DNA of 64,000 nucleotides from Gonatopus flavifemur. Lineage: Eukaryota > Arthropoda > Insecta > Hymenoptera > Dryinidae. Location: positions 558,001-622,000 of the forward strand of contig JAFFJZ010000054.1 of the NCBI GenBank assembly GCA_018340375.1, written 5' to 3'. Below the pieces are notes generated by a model. The model worked only from the letters and a program-made list of their open reading frames with translations. It did no database searches and was not told the origin of the DNA. Shown here piece after piece: positions 35,033 through 45,147 of the stretch. A program made the translations under genes and the position numbers. Every line of letters starts with the position of its first letter. Positions within the stretch are counted from its first letter, which is position 1.

Positions 35033-35569
35033 TGAAGATCCTCAATGAAAAGATCATGAATAAGTCCTAACTTATCCAAGATATCTGTAGTGTGACACAT
35101 TCATTATTCTATGAAATTATACATTTCAAATATGTCATACACGAGAAATACAATAAATGCTTTTATACATCTTCAATAAGCATTTCATTCTTAGAGAAAT
35201 TCAAAACCATTGAACTGACAACCTAAATATTGTAATTTCAATTCATTTTCTTCCATACTTTTCTTCAAACCTCCTGCGTACAGTTCGGAATTATCACGGA
35301 TCCATACATTTCGGGCTTCAGAGGCCCGAATGGTGAAATATGAAGGATATAACAAGGCGGAATTGGAAATTATTCGTTAATTTTTCATACTTTCTTTTTA
35401 TAAATTGATTTTCGAACATGTTCTTTTGTCTTTATTTCCCTCCCGGTCATTCTTTCGCTAGAGAACAGAATGAGGGGATAAATGATCGGTCTGGGATCGG
35501 TTCCTTTTCTCCCTCTAAACAGGCATAGAAATTTGAGCCTTTCGAGCAGGTAAAAAGTTCTTTATTATA
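35033..35569. other. Spacer, no gene seen
   Basis: The stretch is A+T-rich without recognisable coding or repeat structure. It ends at the TA that precedes the CAGGGTGTCCC terminal sequence. Confidence 0.4.
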
Positions 35570-36180
35570 CAGGGTGTCCCATTTGAAACAGGACAGCTGA
35601 ATAACTCTTCAGGGAATGGAGGGGGAGAAATTGTTCAGATAAAAGTTGTAGGGTTCGAAGGGGGCCATAAGATGGTGACCTTGAATTTGACCTTGAGATC
35701 AATTTTGAGCATAATTGATGGTCAAAGTATGTTTTTTCAAATGGAAAACCCTACGTTCGACCTCAGGAATGGAAAGGGCGGAAAATTTTACGTCCGAATA
35801 TGTTAACATATCAGGTCATTTAGAGGTCATTTGAAGGTCAAAAAACCATTTTCTATGGATTTTCACGGAAAAGCCTCAAACGAGTTGTTTCTCTGACCGA
35901 AGTTATCAAAGTTAAAGTGACACCCCACGTTTCGACCTTGAATTCGACCTTGAGAACGATAATGAATGCCAAATTTGAAACAATAATTCAAAAATTATTT
36001 ATTTTTCCAGTTCGTCGTTTCATAATTACAGATGGCACAAATCCGTTGACGGGTAAGACACACTTATTGCAGGAGATGTTCGAATTGACCGCCATTCACT
36101 TCAATACATAACTCCAGCCGGCGTCGAAAGTTTCCAAGAACAGACTGAAAAATTTCTGCACGAATATTCGCAATTGCGAA
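35570..36180 (-). pseudogene. Tc1/mariner-like (DDE_3-type) transposase, C-terminal remnant with terminal repeat
   Basis: The segment starts after TA with CAGGGTGTCCCATTTGAAA, an end sequence common to arthropod elements of this superfamily. Minus-strand translation from about 36180 to the stop at 36064-36066 gives AIANIRAEIFQSVL, NFRRRLELCIE and NGGQFEHLL, which I recognise as the C terminus of Tc3/DDE_3-type transposases. A complementary end, GGGACACGCTG followed by TA, occurs at 38295-38307. The two may bound one element that was later disrupted, since unrelated coding sequence begins at about 36157. Confidence 0.6.
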
Positions 36181-36987
36181 GATGAAATTCTTGATGTCCA
36201 TGATACAGTGTGGCTTGCTATTTCATCACTTACTGAGATTGTTGAAATAGTTTGTTCACCAACAATTCATGGAAGCTATCTACCCTTCATCCACACACTT
36301 ATCTTAGAGTACATTTCTTCACGACAAATACAATTTCCATACCATAAATTACGTTCAAAACATCATTATCTCAGTCATTATGCTCAATTGATTTATGAAT
36401 TTTGCCCTTGATTAAAAGTTTGGACAATGCGATTCGAAAGCAAACATCGATTTTCCAAATCAGCCATCAGGAACTTTCATAATTTCATAAACGTTTTGAA
36501 ATCACTGAGCGAAAAAGACGAATTACTCCAGACTATGATACGATTAGGATCAGATATAAGATTCCAAGTGGAAGTGAATGATGTGCAAGATTTTCGAATC
36601 CATTTATACAATGAAAGTATTCAGATGGCTGTAAAAAGTGCGAATTTACCCCCACATATGCAGGAGTGCGGTACAGCGCATTCAAGAGGAACTACGTACA
36701 AGAAAGGATTAGCTTTGATGATACGCCAAAGTGGATATCAGCACAATATCGTCATGGTAAAAATATGTTTCTTACTGTGGGACAATGATACTAGTGTATA
36801 TGCCTCATTTGAGGTAATGGAAACTGAATTTTTGCCAGATCTACGAGCCTACAAACTTGGAAACGTTCTAACGTATGAGTGCAGATCCTTTCACGACGTC
36901 ATGGATTTCAAACCAATGTATGTATACAATATAGGACATATGTTATGCACTAAACCCCAGTATGGATTTGTTCCTCATCCCATATGA
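36157..36987 (+). pseudogene. Uncharacterised mobile-element-associated protein, C-terminal part (RFESKH family)
   Basis: The frame reads CEDEILDVHDTVWLAISSL, then SKHHYLSHYAQLIYEF, then WTMRFESKHRFSK and NFINVLKSLSEKDELLQ. It ends with FVMCGN-free but conserved phrases such as GTTYKKGLALMIRQ, YECRSFHDVMDFKP and VYNIGHML. I recognise KHHYL.HYP and W.MRFE.KH..FK as hallmarks of a widespread, multi-copy uncharacterised protein family in invertebrates and fishes that behaves like a transposon gene. A TGA at 36409-36411 interrupts the frame without a shift. The N-terminal zinc-finger part seen in relatives is absent. Function is unknown. Confidence 0.6.
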
Positions 36988-37535
36988 TGGCCCACTGGAC
37001 TTCCTCCAATATTCTACCGTTTTATTCAATGTACGTCTACTTTGGTGAAAACATTTGAAAACCGAACTCATGTTGGTTTGAATACCCCTGTTGAAAGAGA
37101 AGCGTTTGAAGCCGTGTAAAAGCGCAGCGAAAGGGTGGATATAGAATATTTGAAATGTGACTCACTTGGAACATTCTCACAATCCTAGCACTTTTGGATA
37201 AACGTTTCCCTTACACCAGGAATGGTATAGCATTGGAAAATATTTGATTGTAAGGTGGAGAAAGAAAAAGGTTATTGTTCCCTGGATCGACATACCTAGC
37301 TATTGCAAGTCAACTTTTCTTGATTACAAAGAAGTTGGGTGAGTTCAAATCAGTTCATTTGGTTGCTCATATTCCAACAAGAATGTTCCCTTGGAACAGA
37401 AAAATTCCATCATCGTTACAAAACAGTCATCATTAAAATCAATTGCGGCTTTGTTTCTGTGAACAAATTTTTGTGGAATCAACCTAGAGCGGATCAAACT
37501 ACACTGTAAAAAATATACTTCCCAAACTGCCAAAG
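36988..37535. other. Downstream flank, no gene seen
   Basis: No recognisable domain is present; a partial continuation of the preceding element is possible. The minus-strand frame at 37345-37749 runs through the hairpin below and is judged a by-product. Confidence 0.4.
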
Positions 37536-37700
37536 AACAAATCAAGACAATAATTTCGGAGAAGGAATCGAATACAAAACACAATGAATGTCGTTTCCAA
37601 AACATTGAATTGAAGTCATTTACAATGTTTTGGACATGACATTTGTTGTGTTTTGTGTTTGATTCCTTCTCTGAAATTATTATTGTTTTGATTTGTTTGT
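37505..37700. mobile_element. Hairpin element beginning CACTGTAAAAAA
   Basis: The arms at 37536-37607 and 37623-37698 pair through GGAATCGAATACAAAACACA and AACAAATCAAGACAATAAT. The left side carries CACTGTAAAAAA, like the CACTG elements at 14.6 and 21.0 kb, but the right end lacks the matching TTTTTACAGTG, so membership of that family is only a suggestion. Confidence 0.55.
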
Positions 37701-37773
37701 TGAGCGTTGCTTTACACATAATGCAGTAGAACTTTTTCATCAACCTCATTTTCCACCTTTTCCATCTTCAAGA

Positions 37774-38305
37774 ATTTAGGAAAAATGTTTCAAACAAAAC
37801 TTCCTCATTTTTTCGCGTAGATACATGATATGCGATAAAAAGTAAGAGTTTCCATTTGAAAAATTGAAGTCGACCTCATTTTTATTGACCACACTGCCAT
37901 CTCCTATGGAACTGATATCGCCATTGTGTCGTCTCCTCTCTTAACAACAACATTCGAATGAGATATTCCGGCTCTTGGATGCATTCTACAAGATATCCGC
38001 ATATTGTTTCATGGACTTTATTTTTCATCGATTGTGGCGCCATCTTCAAAAATTTAGAAAAACGTTTCAAGCAAAAGTTACTCAGTTTTTTGCGTAGAAT
38101 CAAGAAATGCAATGAAAAGTGGGGGTTCCCGTTCAAAAAAATTATGTTGACCCCATTTTAATCGATCATAACGCCATCTATGATGAAACTGATATCGTAG
38201 TTTTGTGGCCCCCTTTTTGTATAACAAATTTGGTGTGGAGTCCTTTCGGTTGAGGATGCATGTTTTTGAGATATTTGCATTTAAAGATTAAAATGGGACA
38301 CGCTG
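37774..38305. repeat. ~277-bp tandem duplication next to a terminal repeat
   Basis: The block starting AATTTAGGAAAAATGTTTCAA near 37774 is repeated with ~20% divergence from about 38050 (AATTTAGAAAAACGTTTCAA). Both copies end in a GACC(T/C)CATTTT phrase. The segment finishes at GGGACACGCTG before TA (38306-38307), complementary to the end at 35570. Confidence 0.6.
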
Positions 38306-38642
38306 TATATGCAAGTTTTTAATCCTTTCAACTCTAATGTCAAAAAATGATGTGGGAAAATGATGTAAGAAAATCGTATGGAAACAAAAGAAAGGGAGGA
38401 ATCTACTGCAATATCGGAGATTCTTTGGCTACTCTTCTGTACTCTTTTTTTTTCAAGCGCATTCCATCCCACTCTCTACAATTCGGTAATGCTGTCGATA
38501 GGCCTTTTTCGTATGCAGTTTGCAGTAGAGGTTCTCGACCTTCAGATACATATTGACTTGTCAAGAAAGCTGTAATGAAAATGAGGAACATGAATAACTG
38601 AAATTCAAGTATTTACTGGAATATTCAAATCAAGATCTTTTG

Positions 38643-38877
38643 CTAACCCAGTAAGATTAAGCTAAACTTTGTGTCACAAAAAATTTTTTTGTCTCTGAGC
38701 TGCCTTTTGGCTGTAAAATTTAGCACCAAATCACGATGCATGAAAGATTGGATGATGCTTTTCAGGTTCCCGGTGGGATTTTCGTTCTTGCTGTACAAAG
38801 ATGAGAATACGTTCTTCTGAAAAAAAATAGATACATCCAATTCTCCGTTCAATGTACGTATTTTATCTTCCACGTGT
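38643..38877 (-). CDS. DUF4806-type protein, C-terminal exon
   Basis: The acceptor TTTTCAG at 38878-38884 (minus) precedes an open exon reading HVEDKIRTLNGELDVS, then NPTGNLKSIIQSFMHRDL and LNFTAKR, ending KKIFCDTKFSLILLG before TAG (38643-38645). The pattern (a helical lead, a V-R-x-I-L-x-x-L-like helix replaced here by LKSIIQSFM, then K-x-x-F and a closing helix) fits the DUF4806 domain found at the C terminus of many uncharacterised arthropod proteins. A donor GTGAGT lies upstream near 38907-38912, implying another exon at about 38913-38950. The rest of the gene is at 46.1-47.7 kb, separated by the retrotransposon. The function of DUF4806 proteins is unknown. Confidence 0.6.
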
Positions 38878-39309
38878 CTGAAAATTGAAATATCGATCCA
38901 TTACTCACCACATCTTTCACCGTTTCTCCTTTTCACTTCAATTCTCCCTCAAAAGTCGTGAATTCGTCCAATAAAGTGAATGGCAGACAATTCGAATATT
39001 TTTCGTCGAAAGTATCAACATTGAAAACTCCTCATACACGATTGTTAAGATTTCTATTCATGAAGAGAGTATCCAGTTTATCATTTGTTTTTCGTAACAT
39101 CCCAGCGAATTGGTTTTTTAAACATATACAATGGGTTTCAACGATTGTGTTAATCATTTGCAAAATTGGTTGCCATTCTTCTAAAAATATGAATAAAGAT
39201 ATAAAGAAAAACTGTTTAATCCCAAACTAACGTTATGTTACTGCCAAAAAATCATATGATCATGTATTTGAATGATATTTACCTTTTTGAATCATGTTTT
39301 CCATAATTG

Positions 39310-40108
39310 TGTAAGATGCGTTCAAGAACACATTATACGCGCATGCGAATCAATCACTTTATATTATAATTTGAAAAACGCACCTCGAAGCACGGCGTCG
39401 AAGCCTAGAAGAAGAGATATAGAAACGACATTCGTTGTGTGGCGAATCAACGGGAAAGACGTGTGATCGAACACGCACAAGATATTCGGGGCGCCATAGC
39501 CGCATCTAGTATAATTTCAACGAGAGATTATGACGTTCGCGTTTTCGGAAAAGTTTATGGTAATTTAATTAACGATATTCGTGTCATATCTAAAGTGAGA
39601 TTATAACAATCAGTCAGTCGGTTCGTATTACGTAACAAGCACATGCTTCCTGCAATGTATATAGAAGGAAGATGGCGCCCGACCGCGTGCAGATGAATTG
39701 ATATATATATCGATTAATTTGAAATTGATCCGTACTATCGCGTTATTTTGATGAACGTCAATCAAAAGAAGAAACCTTATTGCGACGTATTAATATAATA
39801 TTTCGTATGGTGCATTCGCATACTTCGAACAGTCTTGGATTTTATATCTCTTTGACCACGTGCTATATATCGAAGAGTTTTGTACAATTATTATTCGCGT
39901 ATGTAATATAGAAGTTCGTGACGACGAATAGACTCTGTTCGTATGAATTACGCTCTCATTCGGCTTTGAGTTTGTCTGACTGAATATATATATATCTGAC
40001 AAATAAAAGAAAAAGAAAAACAAATGAATACCTCTGAGTTGAAAAGATATATTTCATAAACCTTTCTATCTTCATCCTAGACAAACAAATCTAATTACAT
40101 ATCTTTCA
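39310..40108 (+). repeat. 5' LTR (799 bp)
   Basis: It begins TGTAAGATGCG and ends ATATCTTTCA. A TATA-like tract lies near 39700-39712 and AATAAA at 40000-40006, compatible with promoter and polyadenylation functions. It is ~98% identical by eye to the 3' LTR. Confidence 0.95.
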
Positions 40109-40127
40109 TCTCAGGAGTGGGATAACC
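40109..40127 (+). promoter_or_regulatory. Putative primer-binding site (tRNA-Leu-like)
   Basis: Directly after the 5' LTR, TCAGGAGTGGGAT resembles the complement of the 3' region of insect leucine tRNAs, as used by mdg3/blastopia-type gypsy elements. The match to the terminal TGG is not preserved, so the assignment is tentative. Confidence 0.45.
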
Positions 40128-40213
40128 ACTTCTATGTTTGTGCGCGAAATCGAGTGTGAGAAAGAAATAAAAGTGAAAAATCGTGGTCGTAAATTATGTC
40201 GGTGAAATACTAA

Positions 40214-43200
40214 ATGATTCGTGAAGTGTTGGACGTGTTGCCGATTCAACAATTACGCAAGTACGCGGCAAAATTGGAGTTAAGTACAAAAGGTACTCGT
40301 CAACATCTTCTGGAGCGCATCGAGGATTATTACGAGTCAAATTCGGATCGGGAGCAGCTTCTACTCGACAACAATATGGATACAGATCAGGACAATCTGA
40401 ACCCTGTACCAATACCAGATACTCCAGATCCACCTTTACCTGTGCCAAACCCTATGGGAAATATTCAAATATCCCAGATTCAACAGGATTTGCGCGCCTA
40501 TATGCAAATGCAAGTGGAGATACAAACAAATTTCCAAAAAGAGCTCATAGGAACGATTCACCACATGTGTGAAAAATTTCAATCGTCAATGAATAATACT
40601 TTACAGGCACACACACGAAATGCGAGCAACACCTCGCCACAGGATTCAGGGAATCGCCACGGCTCAGATCGGAGAGGAAGTGGTCTATCAGATGTCAGAT
40701 CCAACAATATTTCCCCTCGGAGGGAAAGGAGATCACGTTCACCAGGATCTTCACTGCCATCGAACCAAGATATACGTATATTATCATCTCAAATTCCCGA
40801 ATATCGTGGTACAGTCTCTGAAAATGTAAAGAAATGGTTGCAACGAGTTTCTTTGCTCGCTGAAACATATCAGGCATCGGATGTCGTCGTACTTTTGGCA
40901 GCAACAAGTAAGTTGGCTGGTGACGCAAGGAAATGGTATGACAGACAACCTCCAGAGAATATTCTGTCATGGCAGAACGTGGAAGCATTATTATTGCAGT
41001 ACTTCGATTTTGAAGTTCCTTTCAACGAAGCCCTGGAAAAAGTCGAATCAAGGACCTGGCAAGTACACAAAGAGACTTTCGACGATTATGTACATGAAAA
41101 GTTAAACCTCATGACACATCTTGATTTGTTGGTGACGAACCAAATCAATAACATCGTCAAAGGCATCACCGACCCGTGGATCAAATCATCAGCGTTGGCA
41201 GTACGGTACGAGACAATACCAGAATTCTTGGCTCGTATGAGATGGGTCATCGGTTCCTGGAAGTCGCATAAGAAAAATACGCACTCTTATGCTAAAGGAG
41301 ATGGGGGAGGGAAGCCCCACTTTGCCAACAACGTCATCAAGTGTAGTAAGTGTGGAAAAAATAACCATTCCACAAAGGATTGCAGAATGGCAGAACTGCA
41401 ATGTGACTTCTGCAAAAGGAGTGGTCACACTAGACCAAACTGTTCTAAGTTAAAGGGACAAAACCAACGAGACGTCGGTTCATCATCGTCTACAGGGTCG
41501 TCGAATCAACTCTCATCCAACAACGTCCAGAGGGTCAATTCGCACACCGTCGCTGCAGTATTTAAAGATGAGAAAACTTTATCAGAAGTTAGCAATCCGT
41601 ATGTTACCGTTGATAAATTGAATGGTAAAAATTGCTTTCTTTTTATGTTGATTGATACGGGAAGTCCGATCAATATCCTGAAATATTCTATATATGAAAA
41701 TATGTTTGATTCGTCCGATGTAGTATTTAATAACGACGAAAAGTTTTATTATGCAAACGATAGTCCGGTTGACGTTTTGGGAACGATAAAAACTCGGATT
41801 CAAATTAAAGAATTACCGGGAGTTACTCTTGAAGTAGAATTTCACATCGTAAAAAATGATTCGTTAAAAACAGATTTAATTCTTGGTCGTAAACTTTTGA
41901 AAGATTCAAATTTGAGTCTACTCTATGAGGTAAATCCGTCGGATACGGTTCGCTCTTCGTCTCATTTGAGTGAAGATCTTTTTGAATCTAATATTTTTAA
42001 AATTGATGTTTCCGAAGATCGAGATATTAAAAAATTCAATTTTGATGAGATTCAGATTGATTTTGATGAATCTGTTCAAAATCGATTGATTCAGACAATG
42101 GAAGACGTTAATAATACACACGTCGAAGTTGTCGATGATGATCATTTTGTTCGAGTTCATTTAAAGGACGATTCTTTGTTTGCGTTTGCTCCGCGTAAAT
42201 TCGCTTACTCGGAAAGAATTCAATTACGAGAAATAACCGATGATCTTTCGAAAAGAGGGATCATTAAAGTTAGTAATTCTCCGTATTGTTTCCGCGTCGT
42301 ACCCGTACGAAAGAAAAACGGTCAGTTGAGACTTTGTGTTGATCCAAGACCTTTAAATCATCGTGTATTCAAACAGAAATATCCTTTTCCCGTTATCGAG
42401 GAATTTCTTACAAGATTATCGGGTGAAAAAGTTTTCACGTCTTTAGATTTAAAAGATGGTTTTCACCAAATTAAAGTTCACCCGGACGATACTAAATATT
42501 TTGCTTTCGCGACCCCCGACGGTCAATTCGAATATACACGTCTACCTTTCGGATACTCGGAATCCCCAGCAGAATTCCAAAAAAGAATAATTGCTATTCT
42601 TCAACATCTACACCGGAACGATAAAGTGTTGATATATCTTGATGATATACTTATCGCGACCGAAACTATTGAAGAAAATATCGAAGTTTTAAAGGAAGTC
42701 ATGTTGATTTTCAAGCGATATGGCATCGAATTAAATTTCGGAAAATGTTCCTTTTTAAAGTCTAGTATCGAATACCTAGGGTACGTTATTTCGAGTCACG
42801 GTATGACGCTCAGCAACAGACATGTCGAATCTATTAAAAATTTTCCAGAGCCTAAAAACGTGAAACATGTCCAGAGCTTTTTAGGACTCACGAATTACTT
42901 TAGAAAATTCATTCCGAAATACTCCGAAAAAGACAAACCGTTGCAAAATCTTCTGAGTAAAGATACGACATTCTCTTTCGATAATGACTGTCGTGAATCG
43001 TTCAATATTTTGAAGCATGATCTTATTAATCACCCGGTGTTAAGGATATATAATCCGACAGCGAAAACCGAATTGCATACAGACGCTAGTTCGTTGGGCT
43101 TGGGAGGTATTCTTTTGCAATTACAGGAAGATAAAGAATGGGCTCCCGTTGCTTATTTCAGTCAAGCTACCAATCAGGCGCAACGAAACTATCATAGTTT

Positions 43201-43390
43201 TGAATTAGAAATGCTTGCTGTGGTTAAAGCAGTAGAGCGATTTCACTTGTACTTGTATGGGATTCGATTTACTATTGTCACAGATTGCAATTCTCTTGTA
43301 CATGCAGTTAAGAAAACTAACATCAATCCGAAAATTGCAAGATGGACGTTACTATTGCAAAATTATGATTTTGAAATAATACATCGTTAG
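40214..43390 (+). CDS. Gag-Pol: SAP-like domain, Gag, zinc knuckles, protease, reverse transcriptase, RNase H
   Basis: The 1058-residue frame from ATG at 40214 opens with a SAP-like helix pair (LPIQQLRKYAAKLELSTKG, residues ~9-27). Gag follows, with two CX2CX4HX4C knuckles at ~376-417 (CSKCGKNNHSTKDC and CDFCKRSGHTRPNC), which bind genomic RNA. The aspartic protease is marked by LIDTGSP (Asp ~481), and reverse transcriptase by LDLKDGFHQI and YLDD (Asp ~810-811). RNase H shows HTDASS (Asp ~957) and VTDCN (~1023). Gag and Pol share one frame without a frameshift, as in some gypsy lineages. The frame stops at TAG 43388-43390, immediately after YDFEIIHR, where relatives continue into GN.M.HVDALSR; that phrase follows in the same frame. 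A nonsense mutation is the simplest reading. Confidence 0.93.
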   Translation: MIREVLDVLPIQQLRKYAAKLELSTKGTRQHLLERIEDYYESNSDREQLLLDNNMDTDQDNLNPVPIPDTPDPPLPVPNPMGNIQISQIQQDLRAYMQMQVEIQTNFQKELIGTIHHMCEKFQSSMNNTLQAHTRNASNTSPQDSGNRHGSDRRGSGLSDVRSNNISPRRERRSRSPGSSLPSNQDIRILSSQIPEYRGTVSENVKKWLQRVSLLAETYQASDVVVLLAATSKLAGDARKWYDRQPPENILSWQNVEALLLQYFDFEVPFNEALEKVESRTWQVHKETFDDYVHEKLNLMTHLDLLVTNQINNIVKGITDPWIKSSALAVRYETIPEFLARMRWVIGSWKSHKKNTHSYAKGDGGGKPHFANNVIKCSKCGKNNHSTKDCRMAELQCDFCKRSGHTRPNCSKLKGQNQRDVGSSSSTGSSNQLSSNNVQRVNSHTVAAVFKDEKTLSEVSNPYVTVDKLNGKNCFLFMLIDTGSPINILKYSIYENMFDSSDVVFNNDEKFYYANDSPVDVLGTIKTRIQIKELPGVTLEVEFHIVKNDSLKTDLILGRKLLKDSNLSLLYEVNPSDTVRSSSHLSEDLFESNIFKIDVSEDRDIKKFNFDEIQIDFDESVQNRLIQTMEDVNNTHVEVVDDDHFVRVHLKDDSLFAFAPRKFAYSERIQLREITDDLSKRGIIKVSNSPYCFRVVPVRKKNGQLRLCVDPRPLNHRVFKQKYPFPVIEEFLTRLSGEKVFTSLDLKDGFHQIKVHPDDTKYFAFATPDGQFEYTRLPFGYSESPAEFQKRIIAILQHLHRNDKVLIYLDDILIATETIEENIEVLKEVMLIFKRYGIELNFGKCSFLKSSIEYLGYVISSHGMTLSNRHVESIKNFPEPKNVKHVQSFLGLTNYFRKFIPKYSEKDKPLQNLLSKDTTFSFDNDCRESFNILKHDLINHPVLRIYNPTAKTELHTDASSLGLGGILLQLQEDKEWAPVAYFSQATNQAQRNYHSFELEMLAVVKAVERFHLYLYGIRFTIVTDCNSLVHAVKKTNINPKIARWTLLLQNYDFEIIHR

Positions 43391-44698
43391 GGTAATAAAA
43401 TGAGTCACGTGGATGCCTTGAGCAGACAAGTTTTTTTAATTGACTCATTAAATCTGGAAGAGGAATTAATTTTCCGTCAGCAATCAGACCCGAAACTCAA
43501 AGAGCTGTTGGAACATTTGGAATTTAACGAACATCCGAAATTCGTACTTAAAGACGGGCTGATATATCGATGTCATGAAGACAAGTTACTTTTCGTTATT
43601 CCAGAATTCATGGTCAACAATATTTTTAAAATTCATCACGATAACGCAGGACATTGCGGTTTTGATAAAACATTACAAGGCATTAGTGGGACGTACTGGT
43701 TCCCCGCGATGCGTTCGAAAATTAGAAATTATATTGATAATTGCGTAATTTGTTTGACGACGAATTTTTCTGTACATAGTAAAGAAGGGCAAATAGGTCA
43801 AGTAGAAATACCAGAAAAACCTATGCAAATTGTACATATCGATCATTTCGGACCTTTACAATGCACAAAAGATGGTTTTTGTCATATTCTTGTTGTTGTA
43901 GACGCTTTTACCAGATTCACCTGGGTAAAAGCTACGAAAACTACCAACTCAGACGAAGTCTGTTCGTACCTGCAAAACATTTTCTCTTTATTCGGTAATC
44001 CAGACACGGTAGTCTCGGATAGAGGTACATCGTTTACTTCAAATAAATTCGAAAACTTTTTGAAAGAAAATAATATCAAACATCGCAAGGTAGCAGTAGC
44101 TTCGCCGTGGGCTAATGGTATAGCGGAAAGAACTAATAGATTTTTGAAGTCTACACTATCTAGAGTCAGCGAAACGACCGATGATTGGAAAAATAGATTG
44201 CCCGAAATTCAATATATCCTGAATAATACATATCATAAAGGTATTATTAATACGTCAAGCAAATTGTTATCAGGATACGACAAAAAAAACCATGTAGATA
44301 GAAATTTGAAAGAATTGATAGAAAAATTAATTAGCGATAATGAGGTAAATATAGAGGATAGAGAAGACGCACAACAAGCGGCTAAATTAGCCAATGAAAA
44401 GTTGAAAGAGTATAACAAGAAATACTATAATAAGATACATAAAACACCTACGCAGTATAAAGAAGGTGACTACGTTATGGTAAGGAGACTTTCTGAAAGA
44501 ATAGGAGAAAGTAAAAAACTTAAACCGAAATATAAAGGCCCTTATGTTATACATAAAGTACTGGGAAATAACCGGTATGTCGTCAAGGACATTCCAGGCT
44601 TTAATCATAATTCGAGGCCATATAATTCTATTCTTTCAGTAGACAAGTTGAAACTATGGATTATGATATCTCATGATAACTTGGACGATACTGCTTGA
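43391..44698 (+). CDS. Pol C-terminal part: integrase
   Basis: The segment continues in the same frame after the TAG, with a possible restart at ATG 43400 (432 residues). It shows the HHCC zinc domain (HHDNAGHCGF, then CVICL) and the catalytic core with IDHFGP (Asp ~148), SDRGTSF (Asp ~207) and NGIAER (Glu ~243). The 35-residue gap between the last two is the D,D35E signature of retroviral-type integrases. A GPY/F module (KYKGPYVI) follows in the C-terminal domain, typical of Ty3/gypsy. There is no chromodomain. Without readthrough or internal initiation the integrase would not be made, so the copy is probably inactive on its own. Confidence 0.93.
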   Translation, partial: GNKMSHVDALSRQVFLIDSLNLEEELIFRQQSDPKLKELLEHLEFNEHPKFVLKDGLIYRCHEDKLLFVIPEFMVNNIFKIHHDNAGHCGFDKTLQGISGTYWFPAMRSKIRNYIDNCVICLTTNFSVHSKEGQIGQVEIPEKPMQIVHIDHFGPLQCTKDGFCHILVVVDAFTRFTWVKATKTTNSDEVCSYLQNIFSLFGNPDTVVSDRGTSFTSNKFENFLKENNIKHRKVAVASPWANGIAERTNRFLKSTLSRVSETTDDWKNRLPEIQYILNNTYHKGIINTSSKLLSGYDKKNHVDRNLKELIEKLISDNEVNIEDREDAQQAAKLANEKLKEYNKKYYNKIHKTPTQYKEGDYVMVRRLSERIGESKKLKPKYKGPYVIHKVLGNNRYVVKDIPGFNHNSRPYNSILSVDKLKLWIMISHDNLDDTA

Positions 44699-45147
44699 AT
44701 TTTATATAAACATTATACTCTCTCAACAAAAGCTTTGACTCTGAACTATATGTTCTATTGAAAAGAAAAATGTAAATATCGTTTAATATAATGATGCTAG
44801 CGTCAAATTCGTAAGAATATAATAGCCAATAAGTAATGTATACGGACTTATCGTCTCAAATTGATGAAAATTTCTATAGTCGATGTATTCTACTTGTGAT
44901 GAAAAGAAAATTTTGTAAGTATTGGATCGAATCTCTTTGAATTATTCTTGACATTGACTGAAGCTGAATATAATAATATGTGATATAAATTATTAACGCT
45001 GTGAAATAAGTCATTGTAAGATGTATTGAATTCATTGTAAACGAATCGTGTTTGACGAATATTTTGTGCAATTGTTAATTTGAATGTTTTATAACTTTTG
45101 TAATTTTGACAAATTCGAGGTCGAATTTGTTTTAAGGACGGCCGAGT
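44699..45147 (+). other. Retrotransposon 3' untranslated stretch, no env
   Basis: About 450 bp between the pol stop and the 3' LTR without a coding frame. The purine-biased AAGGACGGCCGAG just before the LTR is the likely plus-strand priming site. Confidence 0.6.

Noticed and set aside
37345..37749. Minus-strand frame of 134 codons
   Set aside because: It runs through a hairpin element and has no similarity that I recognise.
44699..45147. Envelope gene of an errantivirus-type gypsy element
   Set aside because: Only ~450 bp lie between pol and the 3' LTR, with no frame long enough.
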